From Chitinophagaceae bacterium (GTDB lineage Bacteria > Bacteroidota > Bacteroidia > Chitinophagales > Chitinophagaceae), in NCBI GenBank assembly GCA_004173355.1, contig SEAD01000034.1:1-37072 (forward strand): 37,072 nt of DNA, in the 5' to 3' direction. The position numbers and the translations under genes are program-made. Shown piece by piece: positions 25,001-31,576 of the stretch; the stretch's first letter is position 1; each line of letters opens with the position of its first letter. The notes under the pieces are model-generated. The model was not told the origin of the DNA and did no database searches. It saw nothing but the letters and a program-made list of their open reading frames with translations.

Positions 25001-25706
25001 GCGGATCTTCAGTATCAGTGTGGGTCCTACGGTGTTCCGATACTGGAATAAATACAAGGACAATACAAAATATGTACTGGCAGAACCCGAAACACTTGGC
25101 CTTGATTCGGCATCTGTTTTTTCACCCAAGACCTATCTGGGGGGCAAGATCGTATTTGACCTGAATAACATCAATAACCCGCTTTTCCCAACCCGGGGTA
25201 TTTCGTGGCGCACCCAGTTTTCGTCATTGCATGCCGTGCATAACCAGACGAGGGCGGTTAACAAACTGGAAAGTGATCTCGTAGTATATGCCAGTCTTCG
25301 CGACCAGCCCCGGATTGTGACAGTGCTGCGTCTTGGCGCGGGTCATATATTTGAGAACACCTATGAGTTTTTCCAGGCAATGAGTTTTGGTGCAAACCGC
25401 GACCTGCGTGGATTCCGGAGGAACCGTTATTCCGGCAGCACCATGGCATACGGTAGTATGGAATTCCGGGTCAAACTGTTTGATTTCAAAAATTCCGTAC
25501 TGCCCGGTCAGTTAGGTTTCCATACATTCGGTGACCTGGGGCGTGTGTGGTATGCACCGGAAAAGAACAAAGTCTGGCATCCTGCCTATGGAGGCGGTAT
25601 TTATTTTATTCCGTTCAATATGTTATTTGTAAGCGCCGGTCTCGCCAAATCCGATGAGCTGCTGTTCAACATTTCTATTGGCACGAAACTTAATGTTACT
25701 TTTTAA
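22071..25706 (+). CDS. metallophosphatase / kinase-like / Omp85-barrel fusion
   Basis: 1211 residues from the ATG at 22071, which starts a clean signal peptide (MRLSLLIATLFSCTLLHAQ). Domain 1 (about 25-320) is a calcineurin-type phosphoesterase with GDAG (Asp32), GDNLYD (Asp64), GNHD (106-108), a CHHPF block and HGHEH (about 286). Domain 2 (about 430-700) resembles an atypical kinase: a Gly-rich hairpin GVGGGKQTKSLQLED followed by a basic strand, a catalytic-loop-like GDWDRH (about 580-585), and RDRDQAF (608 on) in the place of the metal-binding Asp. Domain 3 (about 820-1211) is an Omp85/BamA-type beta-barrel with the LRGFRRNRYSG motif and a C-terminal Phe. The protein is predicted to sit in the outer membrane with its enzymatic part in the periplasm. 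The kinase reading is inference; the phosphatase and barrel are clear. Confidence 0.85.
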   Translation: MRLSLLIATLFSCTLLHAQKDTLQSRIILVGDAGALVKGRSAVIDAIKKQMPLDKKTTVLFLGDNLYDIGLPDIYHKGYNEAKAALDSQVTIARGKDAKVIIIPGNHDWNNAGPGGEEAIQRQQQYVDFSGEKNVKFYPEGGCPGPVEVKISDDVVMIVMDSQWWLHAFDKPGVESDCDQKTPEQVLEELGDLLNDNLDKLIVFACHHPFKSNGVHGGYYTWKQHLFPFTELRQNLYIPLPVLGSIYPIARSVFGTPQDIPHPAYQNMIAKFDEVLKAHPHVVRVHGHEHNLQWIQNDSLVQLISGSGCKTQRVSDGKDTKYTARNLGFAVMEISTNKRAKATFYELDSDLDSVKPAYSAQLMEFSQLPKLEKKDTTEALFVYKDRATAPASLQYPPTHGLKKLMNGTNYRDVWSTPVDFKVFNIKKEKGGFKIIGVGGGKQTKSLQLEDKDGVEWALRTIDKDPQLTLPEGLRGSFAQSIVQDIISASHPYAPLAVPVLAEAAGVTAPKPEFFYVPDDPALGYYRPFFASKICMLEKKELSKDLDSKSSEKLFNKMREDNDQTIDQAEVLNARLLDMLVGDWDRHFGQWRWIPTDTGQGKYFIPVPRDRDQAFSWSNGLLVRAASRKFDILKGFRKKFDDIEEWNSTAKDFDRYFMNQLDKHTWDSVTAAFVKNVDSATIVKAVKRFPKEIYAINGQVITDKLVNRRATLEKESKKYYDFLSETVQVLGSNKNEFFRLSADDKGNPKLEVYAYKDNSDTSFLMYQRVFDPKVTTELRLYGFGGDDMFRIEEAVKGKMKVRMIGGRGEDSFVVKSAVRAYLYDNTNEKAGVVKGRRTHNKLSKDSDVNRFVRDNYKYSSFNYPTLALGYNGVDGVFVGTGFSIRTHGFRKEPFAAEHKFAGLFAVGQQAHTVKYSGEFIKVIGKNDVLVNARYSNPGLNFFFGFGNKTKIADGRDGDDYRVRYNYVEGDVLIRNRVARIFSISVGPTVFRYWNKYKDNTKYVLAEPETLGLDSASVFSPKTYLGGKIVFDLNNINNPLFPTRGISWRTQFSSLHAVHNQTRAVNKLESDLVVYASLRDQPRIVTVLRLGAGHIFENTYEFFQAMSFGANRDLRGFRRNRYSGSTMAYGSMEFRVKLFDFKNSVLPGQLGFHTFGDLGRVWYAPEKNKVWHPAYGGGIYFIPFNMLFVSAGLAKSDELLFNISIGTKLNVTF

Positions 25707-25715
25707 CCTGATACA

Positions 25716-26963
25716 ATGAACCCGCACCAGTCACTGACCATCCAGGCAGAAGAATATGTAAACAGCCTTTTCCGGGCTGTGGATACCTCTGAGCTGTTTT
25801 ACCACAACCTTGAGCACACGCAGCGGGTAGTCAGCCACTGCATTGAAATAGGGGATCACTACCGATTACCTGAGAATGAAAAATCGATCCTGCTGATTGC
25901 CGCCTGGTTTCATGATACCGGGCACCTGTATACAAAACCTGCAGGGCATGAAGATCGCAGTGTGTCGGTTATGAAGGAGTTCATGACATCGCATTCCGTA
26001 GACCAGGACTTCACCGACGCTGTTGAAAAATGCATCCTTGCCACAAAGCTTGAAGCAAAGCCGGAAAACCTTTTACAGGAAATCATCAAGGATGCAGATG
26101 TATATAATCTCGGAACCAGTGAATTCAAGACTACCAATAAACTGATCCGGAAGGAATACGAGCGCCGGGGATTCACTGAACTGGTGAAGGACTGGGATAT
26201 GCAGACATTGCAGCTGCTCGAGATGCACCAGTACTATACGGTTTATTGCCAGGAGCAGCTGAACGAAAAGAAGGAAAAGAACCTCGCGAAACTGCGGAAA
26301 AAAGTAGGTGAACAGATCTCGGGAAGTGGTCCGCAGGGCGTACATTTCCAGCCGGAAAGCGGCGGGAAAAAAGACAAGGCCAAGAGTGCGCTGATCAACA
26401 AGGGCATCCAGACCATGCTCCGGCTCACCTCCGAGAACCATTTGGAGCTCAGTGGCATGGCCGATGGCAAGGCGAATATCCTGATCAGTGTGAATGCCAT
26501 TATTATATCAGTAATCCTCACGGTCCTGATCCGGAAGATTGAAGTGGACCGGCACCTGGCGATACCCACATTTATATTCCTGTTTTTTTCTGTGGCAACG
26601 ATTATCCTCGCGATCCTTGCCACACGTCCACAGGTAACGGTGGGCAATTTCAGCCGGACTGATGTGATGCACAAGCGAACCAATCTTTTGTTTTTCGGGA
26701 ATTTTTTCAAAACATCACTTGACGAATATAAATGGGCGATGAGTACCATGATGCAGGACCCGGAGTACCTTTACGGCAACCTTGTTACAGATATCCATTC
26801 GCTTGGTGTGGTGCTCGGCCGCAAGTACAAATTGCTGCGGAAAGCCTATAACCTGTTCATGGTGGGTATCATAGTATCGGTGCTTGCATTTATACTTGCG
26901 ATCATGCTGCATGACCCGCAGACCAATACAGTTATAAACAGCGAGTCCTCCTCACCGCTTTAA
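25716..26963 (+). CDS. HD-domain protein fused to PycTM (DUF5706) membrane effector module
   Basis: 415 residues. Residues 1-190 are an HD phosphohydrolase-like domain with His34 (LEHT), His66-Asp67 (WFHDTGH) and Asp126/Asp128 (KDADVY), the metal ligands of the superfamily. A basic linker (about 190-225) leads to a PycTM/DUF5706 module: ENHLELSGMADGKANILISVNAIII (about 240-264), two membrane helices (about 253-272 and 282-303), and a third near 380-398. PycTM proteins act as membrane effectors in Pycsar antiphage systems, opening on cCMP or cUMP. HD domains can hydrolyse cyclic nucleotides. The gene starts 9 bp after the barrel gene and ends 8 bp before a cyclase gene, so cyclase and PycTM are paired here. 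Confidence 0.88.
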   Translation: MNPHQSLTIQAEEYVNSLFRAVDTSELFYHNLEHTQRVVSHCIEIGDHYRLPENEKSILLIAAWFHDTGHLYTKPAGHEDRSVSVMKEFMTSHSVDQDFTDAVEKCILATKLEAKPENLLQEIIKDADVYNLGTSEFKTTNKLIRKEYERRGFTELVKDWDMQTLQLLEMHQYYTVYCQEQLNEKKEKNLAKLRKKVGEQISGSGPQGVHFQPESGGKKDKAKSALINKGIQTMLRLTSENHLELSGMADGKANILISVNAIIISVILTVLIRKIEVDRHLAIPTFIFLFFSVATIILAILATRPQVTVGNFSRTDVMHKRTNLLFFGNFFKTSLDEYKWAMSTMMQDPEYLYGNLVTDIHSLGVVLGRKYKLLRKAYNLFMVGIIVSVLAFILAIMLHDPQTNTVINSESSSPL

Positions 26964-26971
26964 AAGTTGAC

Positions 26972-28060
26972 ATGCCAAAGGATCCCACACTCCCGGTTTT
27001 CAGGAAGTACCAGCGGAAGTGGGTGCTGCTCATTTCGCTTGGCTGGGCGATTATCGATTTTTTACGGCTGCGCGTGCTTGCCGGCGGCGACCGGCCAGAC
27101 TCCTACCCGTTCCTTGATTCCACAATCGAAGCCTCGCTGGTGCGGTTTGTCCTGGTATGGATCTTCAGTGCATTGCTGGTGCATTTTGTACTGATGCGAT
27201 TCCGCAGCTGGTTCCAGTCCATGTCATTGTTTGTAGCCAATATCCTCAAGGGACTGATACTCTGTGTGGGCATTGCGCTGCTGCAGGTACTGGTTTATGA
27301 AATCATGTACTTCCTGAATGAGCCGCTGGCACTGCATCTCAGCCTGCGAAAGCTGGCATTTATGGTGGGCCGGACCAACTGGGTACTGGACAACGTGCTG
27401 TTCTGGATCCTGGTGATCGTGCCCACCCAGTTGCTTATTGAAATCAACGAGAAATATTCCCCCGGTGTTTTTGCCGAGATTTTTTTCGGTCGTTATATCC
27501 AGCCCAAAGAGGAAGACCGGATCATCATGTTTATCGACTTGAAAGATTCCACGCCCATTGCCGAGCAACTTGGCCATAAGAAGTATTTTCTTTTTATACG
27601 AGATTTCATCCATCATGTTTCGACTGCGATGCTGGAGTACAACGGGAGGATCTACCAGTATGTAGGTGATGAGGTGGTGGTGTCGTGGAAGATGGGGGAG
27701 AAGAAGGGCAATAAGGCCTGTATACAGGCGCTTATTGCCGCACGTAAGTTATTGCAGAAGGAAAGTGCGCAGTTCAGGCAGCGGTACAATATCACTCCCG
27801 AGTTCAGGGTGGGTATGCATGCCGGGAAGGTGATGGTCGGTGAAATAGGGGTGTTGAAAAAAGACCTGGCCATGAGTGGTGATGCGATGAATATCGCGGC
27901 AAGGATCCGCAGTGCGAGCAGTGAGCTGAATCACCGGTTTATCATGTCAAAGGATTTTGTGGACCGGATCGACCTGGAAGGATTCCAGGCACAGAGCCTC
28001 GGTAATGTGGAACTCAAAGGCAAGGATGGTTCCCTCGAATTATATTCCCTCCATATTTAA
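26972..28060 (+). CDS. membrane-anchored class III nucleotide cyclase
   Basis: 362 residues. Four predicted membrane helices fill the first 160 residues (about 16-33, 56-75, 92-115, 140-157), then a class III cyclase homology domain (about 180-350). Metal-binding Asp189 (MFIDLKDS) and Asp233 (YVGDEVV) are present, as are Asn307 and Arg311 (MNIAARI) for transition-state stabilisation. At the purine-specificity pair, the usual Lys of adenylate cyclases is Gln229, while an Asp (298) is kept. The base preference, ATP, GTP or a pyrimidine, therefore cannot be told. It makes a 3',5'-cyclic nucleotide in the cytoplasm. It ends the operon, overlapping the convergent merC-like stop by 3 bp. Most similar cyclases are ordinary adenylate cyclases. 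Confidence 0.88.
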   Translation: MPKDPTLPVFRKYQRKWVLLISLGWAIIDFLRLRVLAGGDRPDSYPFLDSTIEASLVRFVLVWIFSALLVHFVLMRFRSWFQSMSLFVANILKGLILCVGIALLQVLVYEIMYFLNEPLALHLSLRKLAFMVGRTNWVLDNVLFWILVIVPTQLLIEINEKYSPGVFAEIFFGRYIQPKEEDRIIMFIDLKDSTPIAEQLGHKKYFLFIRDFIHHVSTAMLEYNGRIYQYVGDEVVVSWKMGEKKGNKACIQALIAARKLLQKESAQFRQRYNITPEFRVGMHAGKVMVGEIGVLKKDLAMSGDAMNIAARIRSASSELNHRFIMSKDFVDRIDLEGFQAQSLGNVELKGKDGSLELYSLHI

Positions 28061-28449
28061 TGGTCGCAGTCTTCCGCATGTGCATGGTCGTGGATGCGAC
28101 AGGACTGGTAATTGATGAAATGCGCCCATACAATACAGACCACCGCGGGTATGAGCAGCCATGTTTCATAATGCGTAAAAAACAATTTCACCACCAGTAA
28201 TGTTATCCCGAGGGAAAACAGACCAAGGGGAAGAAGGCGGTGGTGGTGTTTGCGGTACCCATGTACCAGCGACCAGGCCCCGATGCCAAATGCCAGTGCC
28301 ACCATGCCCGCCTCGAAGGCGATGTTATGGATGATGTTTACCCCAAAAAGCGGAAGGGCCGAAAAAAACAGCGGCAGCACGGCGCAATGGATTGCGCAGG
28401 CTACAGATGCAGTGATCCCAAGGGCGTCCCAGTTAATCCGTAATTTCAT
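28057..28449 (-). CDS. MerC-domain small membrane protein
   Basis: 130 residues from the ATG at 28447-28449. The frame is open to an upstream ATG at 28488, but that would place the likely promoter inside the gene. Four membrane helices are predicted. Helix 1 carries CAIHC (Cys18, His21, Cys22), the metal-binding pair of MerC-like mercury carriers. The C-terminal tail is His/Cys/Asp-rich (CRIHDHAHAEDCDH), which suggests another metal site. In Bacteroidota these proteins occur mainly without a mer operon and may move zinc or another metal. The gene is divergent from an SCO-Fur gene pair, with a 13-bp palindrome in its promoter. Confidence 0.85.
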   Translation of the reverse strand: MKLRINWDALGITASVACAIHCAVLPLFFSALPLFGVNIIHNIAFEAGMVALAFGIGAWSLVHGYRKHHHRLLPLGLFSLGITLLVVKLFFTHYETWLLIPAVVCIVWAHFINYQSCRIHDHAHAEDCDH

Positions 28450-28457
28450 GAAGAGGG

Positions 28458-28490
28458 CAAAAGTACAATAAAAGCAACAATGTTGCAAAA
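28458..28490 (-). promoter_or_regulatory. merC-like promoter with Fur/Zur-like operator
   Basis: On the minus strand a -33 TTTTG (28486-28490) and a -7 TACTTTTG (28458-28465) are 20 bp apart, the expected spacing. Between them lies the perfect palindrome GCAACAATGTTGC (28474-28486). Such a position would let a repressor block RNA polymerase. The -7 element is 8 bp from the ATG, so the mRNA is near-leaderless. Confidence 0.6.
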
Positions 28491-28526
28491 TATTTCAGGC
28501 CAGCCCGTTTATCGCCCCCTTCCCTG

Positions 28527-28534
28527 TAACTTTG
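28527..28534 (+). promoter_or_regulatory. -7 promoter element (TAACTTTG) for the SCO-Fur genes
   Basis: Perfect TAnnTTTG match 17 bp upstream of the ATG at 28552, directed away from the merC-like promoter, leaving about 40 bp between the two core promoters. Confidence 0.5.
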
Positions 28535-28551
28535 CCGCATAAACAGGAATT

Positions 28552-29154
28552 ATGTCAAGGAAGGCGTTGATTTACCTCGGGTTTTTCGCGGTGCTGGTGG
28601 TGGCTTTTTATTTTGTAGTCCGGGACTGGATTGTGCGCAGTGATACCATTTCGCTGGTAAGGCCATTTTCCTTTACCACGCAGGACGGGCAGGAGTTCAC
28701 CAACAAGGATGTGGCGGGCAAGGTGTATGTGGCGGAATATTTTTTTACCACCTGTCCGGGGATTTGTCCGACCATGAATAATAACATGCGGAAAGTGTAT
28801 GATAAATTCAGGGACCGGCCGGGGTTTATGATCGTATCCCATACCTGTGACCCTGAGCGTGATTCGGTGCAGCAGCTGAAGCATTATTCCGACTCGATGA
28901 AAGTGGATACCAGGAAATGGGTGTTTCTGACCGGCCGCAAGGATAGTCTGTATACCACTGCGCGGGTGAGTTATACCATAGATGATCCTGCCAACAACCT
29001 GCGTTCCATCGATGATGATTTCCTGCATACGCAGTTCTGGGCACTGGTCAACGGGAATGGGGAAGTAAAACGGGTGTATGACGGGTTGAAAGAGGATGAG
29101 ATCCGCGAGATGGAAAAGGACATCGAAAAATTATTAAAAAAACAGGGAGGCTAA
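28552..29154 (+). CDS. SCO1/SenC-family copper-chaperone-like thioredoxin-fold protein
   Basis: 200 residues: one N-terminal membrane helix (about 5-25) and a periplasmic SCO domain. The copper/redox ligands are Cys68 and Cys72 in FTTCPGICP and His159 in DFLHTQFW. SCO proteins deliver copper to, or reduce, the CuA site of cytochrome c oxidase. No oxidase subunit genes are in the window. The start is fixed by a strong -7 element. The Fur-family gene begins 2 bp after its stop, so the pair is cotranscribed. Confidence 0.9.
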   Translation: MSRKALIYLGFFAVLVVAFYFVVRDWIVRSDTISLVRPFSFTTQDGQEFTNKDVAGKVYVAEYFFTTCPGICPTMNNNMRKVYDKFRDRPGFMIVSHTCDPERDSVQQLKHYSDSMKVDTRKWVFLTGRKDSLYTTARVSYTIDDPANNLRSIDDDFLHTQFWALVNGNGEVKRVYDGLKEDEIREMEKDIEKLLKKQGG

Positions 29155-29156
29155 AC

Positions 29157-29573
29157 ATGGAGAAGGATATCAGGGAAATACTGAAGAAGAACCAGCTTAG
29201 TGTGACAGCCAGCCGCGAGAAGATCCTGCAGCTTTTTATCGATCATAACGGTGCGCTTGCGCATGGTGATATTGAAAAAAAGGCGGGTGAAAAATTTGAC
29301 CGGGTGACGGTGTACCGTACCCTGCAGACCTTTGTGGACAAGGGTATTATCCATTCCATTCCCACCGCTGATAATTCTGTGCGGTATGCATTATGCAAGG
29401 ATGATTGCCAGGGAGGCCATCACCATGACCATCATGTACATTTCGTTTGCAATAACTGCAACAATACGTATTGCCTGGATAATGTGGTGACCCCTGATAT
29501 CCGTTTGCCGAAGGGTTACAGTGGCGAGCATATCGAGGTGGTGGTGGAAGGCATCTGCCAGCAGTGCAACTGA
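29157..29573 (+). CDS. Fur-family metalloregulator
   Basis: 138 residues, the typical Fur length. A winged-helix domain (about 1-75) shows SREKILQLF and DRVTVYRTLQTFVDKGII. The dimerisation domain has the His-rich metal site HHHDHHVHF (about 88-96) and two CxxC pairs: Cys98/Cys101 and Cys134/Cys137, the structural zinc site of Fur, Zur and PerR. It is a cytoplasmic repressor. Which metal it senses is undetermined, but Zur is favoured here by the adjacent merC-like gene with a GCAACA-n-TGTTGC palindrome in the promoter. Its ATG follows the SCO stop by 2 bp. Confidence 0.92.
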   Translation: MEKDIREILKKNQLSVTASREKILQLFIDHNGALAHGDIEKKAGEKFDRVTVYRTLQTFVDKGIIHSIPTADNSVRYALCKDDCQGGHHHDHHVHFVCNNCNNTYCLDNVVTPDIRLPKGYSGEHIEVVVEGICQQCN

Positions 29574-29622
29574 GGATCCTGCACCTGTCTTCCCTGGTAT
29601 TGGTGCATTCACTCCCGTAAAG

Positions 29623-29649
29623 AAAAAAAGCCCCCGTGTGGAAACACGG
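29623..29649 (-). terminator. intrinsic terminator of the candidate small RNA or peptidase mRNA
   Basis: On the minus strand CCGTGT-TTCC-ACACGG is followed by GGGC and a run of seven T. It is about 120 bp after the M3 peptidase stop. Confidence 0.6.
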
Positions 29650-29704
29650 CGACTTAGGTTAAGGCTCTGATTAGTAGCTAGTTTATATAAAGTTTACATA
29701 TTCT
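29623..29704 (-). ncRNA. candidate ~80-nt small RNA
   Basis: A complete-looking transcription unit on the minus strand: -33 TTCG and -7 TATTTTTG (29709-29716) 20 bp apart, about 80 bases of transcript, and a terminator. It does not contain a plausible start codon with a useful ORF. It lies after the M3 peptidase stop, so a 3'-UTR origin is the main alternative. Confidence 0.35.
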
Positions 29705-29708
29705 CTTC

Positions 29709-29716
29709 CAAAAATA
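29709..29716 (-). promoter_or_regulatory. -7 promoter element (TATTTTTG) for the candidate small RNA
   Basis: Perfect TAnnTTTG on the minus strand, with TTCG (one mismatch to TTTG) 20 bp upstream. No CDS lies directly downstream. Confidence 0.4.
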
Positions 29717-29769
29717 ACGACCAGACCTGATATTTCCGAATTTGGATGATAACCATTTCATGGTATTTT

Positions 29770-31500
29770 TCAGGCAACCTGCGCCAATGCATCCAGTTCA
29801 TCTTTCACAAATCCCATCAATCCGCTGATATGTCCCGGGGAAAAATCAAATTCCAGACCTGCTGCGGCAAATAAGTCCGGCAGTGTGCGTGTACCTCCCA
29901 GGCTTAATGCAGCGAGGTAATTTTTCACCGCTTCGGATGGATCCTTTTTATATTGTTGCCAAAGACCGATTGCCCCGAGTTGCGCAATACCGTATTCGAT
30001 ATAGTAAAACGGTACCTCAAACAGGTGGAGTTGCCGTTGCCAGGAGTAATTGCGGTAGTGGTCCAGCCCGCTGAAGTCGAGTACCGGGGAGGTGAACTCG
30101 GTGAGGATGTCCACCCATACGGACGCACGTTCTTCTTCGGTATGCCGGGGGTGTTCATAAATCCAGTGCTGGAACTTATCGATCGTGGCGATCCAGGGAA
30201 AAATAGTGATCACGCGCTCGAGCTGTTGTTCTTTTGCACGCGTCAGTTCTTCCTTGTTGTCAAAAAATACGTTCCAGTGGTTCATGCTGAAGAGTTCCAT
30301 GCTCATGCTGGCCACTTCGGCTATTTCTGTCGGGTATTCCTTGAAGCCGTTGAGTTCGAGTCCGTGTGAGAGGAATGAATGGATGGCATGACCACCTTCA
30401 TGTACCATGGTGGTTACATCATCGAGCTGGCCGGCTGCATTCATAAAGATAAACGGGGCACCGCTTTCTGCCAGCGGGCAGTTGTATCCCCCGGGGGCTT
30501 TACCCTTGCGGCTTTCGAGGTCAAGGTGTCCCATTTGTTTCATGGTCCGGAGGCAATCGCCAAAGAACGGACGCAGCCCGTCAAAACATTCGATCGTTTT
30601 TTCAACCAGTTCCTCACCCGTGCTGAATGGTCGCAGTGGTTTCACTCCGGCCGGTTCTGCCTCCACATCCCATGGCCGGAGGGTATCAAGACCCAGTTTC
30701 TTTTTTTTCGTTTCATAGATCTGGTTGACCAGTGGCATGACATGCAGTTTTACTGCCTCATGGAACTGGTAACAGGCGTCCTTGTCATAATCAAAGCGAC
30801 CGAGTTCAGCGAACCGGAAATCGCGGTAGTTGGTAAAACCTGCATTCAACGCTACCTGATGACGTTTGGCAAGAAGCGTGGAATAGAGTGTATTCAACGC
30901 GCCTTTGTCAGCAAGGCGGCGGTCGTTTATTTTACGGTATACTTCTTCACGAAGCGTCCGGTCGGGATCTTCGAGGAATTTCGCGGCCTGTTGCAGGGTG
31001 TATTCCTGTCCATTGACTTCAACGGTCATTTTACCGGCAATCATACCAAACTGCTGGGCTTCCACATTCAGTTCGGCCTGCAACGGGATATTGGCTTCCC
31101 TGAACAGGTCGATGTTCTTGCGGACATTCCGGAGGTAGGTAAAATATTTTGCCTGGTCCAGCTCGTTGGTGAAGGGGCTGTCGACCAGTTTCCTGTTCAA
31201 CAGGTCTGAGTACGGTTGCAGCTTCGGCTGGATCTCCATCATGAAGAAATTGAAAGCTTCTTCCAGTGAAGTGTTTTCGGTGTCACAGGTCATTTTTATC
31301 TGGCGCCAGCACGCATCCTCGCTGACAACGGATTCCACTTCACTCACATCCAGCAGCCATTGCTGCAGGGCACCTGCAGAATCAAGGGGGCGTGCGGCCA
31401 GTTCCGTGAAAAAAGGTTCAAGTGATGACCAGTCGCGGACTTCAAAACCTTCCGGCAGGTAGGTCCTTGGTAATTTTTTGATTGCTGCGCTGTATTCCAT
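29770..31500 (-). CDS. M3-family oligoendopeptidase (PepF-like)
   Basis: 576 residues, the usual size for a PepF-type M3 enzyme. The zinc-binding HEGGH motif sits in TTMVHEGGHAIHSFLSH, and the third ligand Glu is in YPTEIAEVASMSMELF. No signal peptide, so it is cytoplasmic. It cleaves short peptides of about 5-20 residues. The N-terminal helical domain contains DVSEVESVVSEDACWRQIK. An upstream hairpin and embedded -7 element (31525-31532) suggest its own promoter, just after the DUF5606 gene's terminator. Confidence 0.93.
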   Translation of the reverse strand: MEYSAAIKKLPRTYLPEGFEVRDWSSLEPFFTELAARPLDSAGALQQWLLDVSEVESVVSEDACWRQIKMTCDTENTSLEEAFNFFMMEIQPKLQPYSDLLNRKLVDSPFTNELDQAKYFTYLRNVRKNIDLFREANIPLQAELNVEAQQFGMIAGKMTVEVNGQEYTLQQAAKFLEDPDRTLREEVYRKINDRRLADKGALNTLYSTLLAKRHQVALNAGFTNYRDFRFAELGRFDYDKDACYQFHEAVKLHVMPLVNQIYETKKKKLGLDTLRPWDVEAEPAGVKPLRPFSTGEELVEKTIECFDGLRPFFGDCLRTMKQMGHLDLESRKGKAPGGYNCPLAESGAPFIFMNAAGQLDDVTTMVHEGGHAIHSFLSHGLELNGFKEYPTEIAEVASMSMELFSMNHWNVFFDNKEELTRAKEQQLERVITIFPWIATIDKFQHWIYEHPRHTEEERASVWVDILTEFTSPVLDFSGLDHYRNYSWQRQLHLFEVPFYYIEYGIAQLGAIGLWQQYKKDPSEAVKNYLAALSLGGTRTLPDLFAAAGLEFDFSPGHISGLMGFVKDELDALAQVA

Positions 31501-31511
31501 AGTGTGCTGTT

Positions 31512-31553
31512 AAAACAAAAGCTACAAACTTAACGGATGAAAAGTTTGTAGCT
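31512..31553 (-). terminator. intrinsic terminator of the DUF5606 gene
   Basis: A perfect 12-bp stem (31520-31531 against 31542-31553) with a 10-nt loop, followed on the minus strand by TTTTGTTTT. It lies 24 bp after the DUF5606 stop. Confidence 0.8.
31525..31532 (-). promoter_or_regulatory. -7 promoter element (TAAGTTTG) for the M3 peptidase gene
   Basis: Perfect TAnnTTTG on the minus strand, 24 bp before the ATG. It lies mostly within the 3' arm of the terminator hairpin (31520-31531), so terminator and promoter overlap. Confidence 0.4.
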
Positions 31554-31576
31554 TATTAAAGTTATTGTGAATTAAC

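Noticed and set aside
28057-28449. Mercury-resistance (mer) operon
   Set aside because: Only a MerC-like domain is present; no merA, merP, merT or MerR-type regulator is nearby.
30379-31209. 276-residue ORF on the plus strand
   Set aside because: Antisense to the M3 peptidase containing the HEGGH zinc motif.
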